A stretch of DNA of 6,646 nucleotides from Rhodospirillales bacterium Alpha_05 (lineage in GTDB: Bacteria > Pseudomonadota > Alphaproteobacteria > Rhodospirillales > Rhodospirillaceae): positions 1 through 6,646 of the forward strand of contig LUYR01000323.1 in the NCBI GenBank assembly GCA_001603335.1, given 5' to 3'. Below are positions 5,539 through 6,646 of this stretch, one piece after another. Within the stretch, counting starts at the first letter, position 1. Every line of letters starts with the position of its first letter. The notes under the pieces are model-generated. The model did not search any database. It saw only the letters and a program-made list of their open reading frames with translations, and was not told the origin of the DNA. A program made the position numbers and the translations under genes.

Positions 5539-6540
5539 TCAGTTCTTCAGGGTTTCGTCGAGATACGCGCCGTGCGCCATCTTCGCCTTCACGCGATCGA
5601 AGAGCTTGATGTCCTGGATGCGCTTCTGCCAGAGCATCTTGTCTTCCGGGGTGAGGTCGGTGACGACCACGCCGGCCTTTTCGAGCTTGGCGCGGATTTC
5701 CTTCTCGTACTTCTGCGACTGTTTGCGCTGGTAGTCGGTCGAGACCTTGGTGGCCTTGTCGATCGCGGCCTTCTGCTTATCGGAGAGCGAGTTGTACTTC
5801 TTGAGGTTCATCACCACCACGTACGGCGTGTAGACGTGCTGGGTGAGCGAGACGTACTTCTGCACTTCCTGGAACTTGTTGCCGTCGATGATGCCGAGCG
5901 GGTTTTCCTCGCCGTCGACGGTGCCCTGCTGCAGCGCGGTGAACAGCTCGGTGAACGCCATCGGCGTCGGGTTGGCGCCGAAGGCCTTCCACGCGGCGAG
6001 ATGGATTTCGTTTTCCATCGTGCGGATCTTCATTCCGGCGGCGTCTTCCGGCTTCTTCACCGCGACCTTGTTGTTGGTGAAGTTGCGGAAGCCGTTCTCC
6101 CAGAAGGTCAGGCCCTTCAGGCCCTTGGCGGCCATGCCGTCGAGGATCTTCTTGCCCACGTCGCCGTCGAGCGCCTTATAGGCGGCGTCCGAGGTGAGGA
6201 ACAGGAACGGCGAATCGAAGAGGTAGAAGTCGGGGAACATCGTCGCGAGCGGGCTGGTCGAGCTGGCCGCGATGTCGATGTCGCCGAACACCGTGGTCTC
6301 GATCGCGACGCGGTCGTCGCCGAGCTGGTTGTCGTTGAACAGGTTGATCTTGAGGGTGCCGTCGGATTCCTTTTCCGCGACTTCCTTGAACATCGCGCCG
6401 GCGTCCTTGGCCGACTGCGAGGTGACGTTGGCGAACTTCAGGGTCACCGTCTTATCGGCGGCCAGCGCCCCGGTGACGCCAGCGGCGTTTGCAGCAAAGA
6501 CCATCGCGCCGGTCAGGGCTGCGGTTTGCATCCATCCCAT
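5539..6540 (-). CDS. dctP: TRAP transporter periplasmic substrate-binding protein, DctP
   Basis: The 333-residue protein is a typical DctP-family binding protein. A hydrophobic signal peptide with a probable 'GALA-AD' cleavage site near residue 27 directs it to the periplasm. Family landmarks follow in order: 'NDNQLGDDR' (69-77), 'FDSPFLF' (108-114), 'GFRNFTNN' (150-157), 'GMKIRTMEN' (169-177) with R173, the conserved arginine that salt-bridges the ligand carboxylate, and 'GANPTPMAFTELFTALQQG' (188-206) ending in 'VDGEENP' (208-214). R173 implies an organic-acid ligand; the neighbouring dehydratase and aldolase point to a sugar acid (inference). The start ATG 6540-6538 has AAGGGAG 8 nt upstream. 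An in-frame GTG at 6609 would add residues unlike a signal peptide and was not used. Unusually, the signal peptide's n-region (MGWMQT) has no Lys or Arg. It is the first gene of the transporter operon. Confidence 0.95.
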   Translation of the reverse strand: MGWMQTAALTGAMVFAANAAGVTGALAADKTVTLKFANVTSQSAKDAGAMFKEVAEKESDGTLKINLFNDNQLGDDRVAIETTVFGDIDIAASSTSPLATMFPDFYLFDSPFLFLTSDAAYKALDGDVGKKILDGMAAKGLKGLTFWENGFRNFTNNKVAVKKPEDAAGMKIRTMENEIHLAAWKAFGANPTPMAFTELFTALQQGTVDGEENPLGIIDGNKFQEVQKYVSLTQHVYTPYVVVMNLKKYNSLSDKQKAAIDKATKVSTDYQRKQSQKYEKEIRAKLEKAGVVVTDLTPEDKMLWQKRIQDIKLFDRVKAKMAHGAYLDETLKN

Positions 6541-6548
6541 AAAAAATT

Positions 6549-6555
6549 CTCCCTT
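6549..6555 (-). promoter_or_regulatory. Ribosome binding site fixing the dctP start
   Basis: On the minus strand AAGGGAG ends 8 nt before the ATG at 6540, favouring this start over the earlier in-frame GTG at 6609. Further upstream, to the window edge, I found no convincing promoter hexamers, so the operon promoter may lie beyond 6646. Confidence 0.8.
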
Positions 6556-6620
6556 GTCATGATCGCTCGGGTTGCGGCCCCCCTGGACCGCCCCGCTCGT
6601 GCTTCCCACTACGGAGCTTT

Positions 6621-6642
6621 GCCCCGCGTGGCGGGCGTTTTT
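6621..6642 (+). terminator. Terminator-like hairpin near the right edge (plus orientation)
   Basis: GCCCCGC (6621-6627), loop GTG, then GCGGGC (6631-6636) pair with a single bulged C and are followed by G and five T. The T run is on the plus strand, although no plus-strand gene precedes it here. It may block antisense transcription or belong to the leader or an adjoining structure cut by the edge. Confidence 0.35.
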
Positions 6643-6646
6643 CGCC

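Noticed and set aside
3590..5734. 714-codon open frame on the plus strand, antisense to the TRAP genes
   Set aside because: The product is a low-complexity run of Arg, His, Asp and Glu, the typical reverse reading of GC-rich membrane-protein genes. It crosses dctM, dctQ and part of dctP, all with clear family motifs and ribosome binding sites.
6541..6609. 23-residue N-terminal extension of dctP from the GTG at 6609
   Set aside because: It would place hydrophilic residues before the signal peptide and run through the ribosome binding site of the ATG at 6540.
1..6646. CRISPR array, tRNA, IS element, toxin-antitoxin or defence system
   Set aside because: Reading both strands shows no spaced direct repeats, no tRNA-like cloverleaf, no transposase motifs and no small paired genes; coding density is high with short, explained spacers.

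Overview
This window looks like part of the chromosome of a high-G+C proteobacterium, most likely an alphaproteobacterium. That placement is inferred from strong GC bias at third codon positions, a TTGACA-type promoter with a GC-rich -10, and the gene families present; no rRNA or marker gene is available to confirm it. Almost the whole window is one catabolic locus for an unidentified acidic sugar or sugar acid.

Layout: the left edge (1-202, minus strand) carries the N-terminus of a GNAT-type acetyltransferase that runs out of the window. It is divergent from, and probably unrelated to, the rest. A short promoter region (203-296) leads rightward into a two-gene operon: an enolase-superfamily (mandelate racemase subgroup) acid-sugar dehydratase (297-1409) and a YhcH/YiaL/NanQ-type (DUF386) protein (1434-1904). 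A bidirectional hairpin terminator (about 1925-1954) separates this operon from genes converging on the minus strand. In transcription order from the right edge these are a TRAP transporter (dctP 6540-5539, dctQ 5398-4916, dctM 4912-3629), an IclR-family regulator (3480-2677) and a KDPG/KHG-aldolase-family class I aldolase (2645-1974).

How the genes fit together (inference from families): DctP captures a carboxylated sugar in the periplasm and DctQM imports it. The dehydratase removes water from an aldonate or aldarate to give a 2-keto-3-deoxy acid. The YhcH-like protein may speed anomer interconversion or ring opening of a cyclic intermediate. The Eda-fold aldolase cleaves the 2-keto-3-deoxy acid (or its phosphate) to pyruvate plus an aldehyde. 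IclR probably senses the substrate or an intermediate. No kinase or dehydrogenase lies in the window, so the pathway is incomplete here and its exact substrate cannot be read from the sequence.

The most informative non-coding structure is upstream of iclR. There is a consensus-like promoter (TTGACA-17-TAACCT) inside the longest possible reading frame, which fixes the real start at 3480. Just upstream of it sits a near-perfect 10+10 bp inverted repeat (3552-3575), a good operator candidate, and this abuts the 3' hairpin of the TRAP operon. Other notable points are a terminator-like hairpin between dctP and dctQ, and a dctQ-dctM junction in which both genes share one frame, separated only by TGA-GCC before a TTG start. 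I see no CRISPR, IS element, tRNA/rRNA, prophage or defence system. This is a metabolic locus whose novelty, if any, lies in its substrate.
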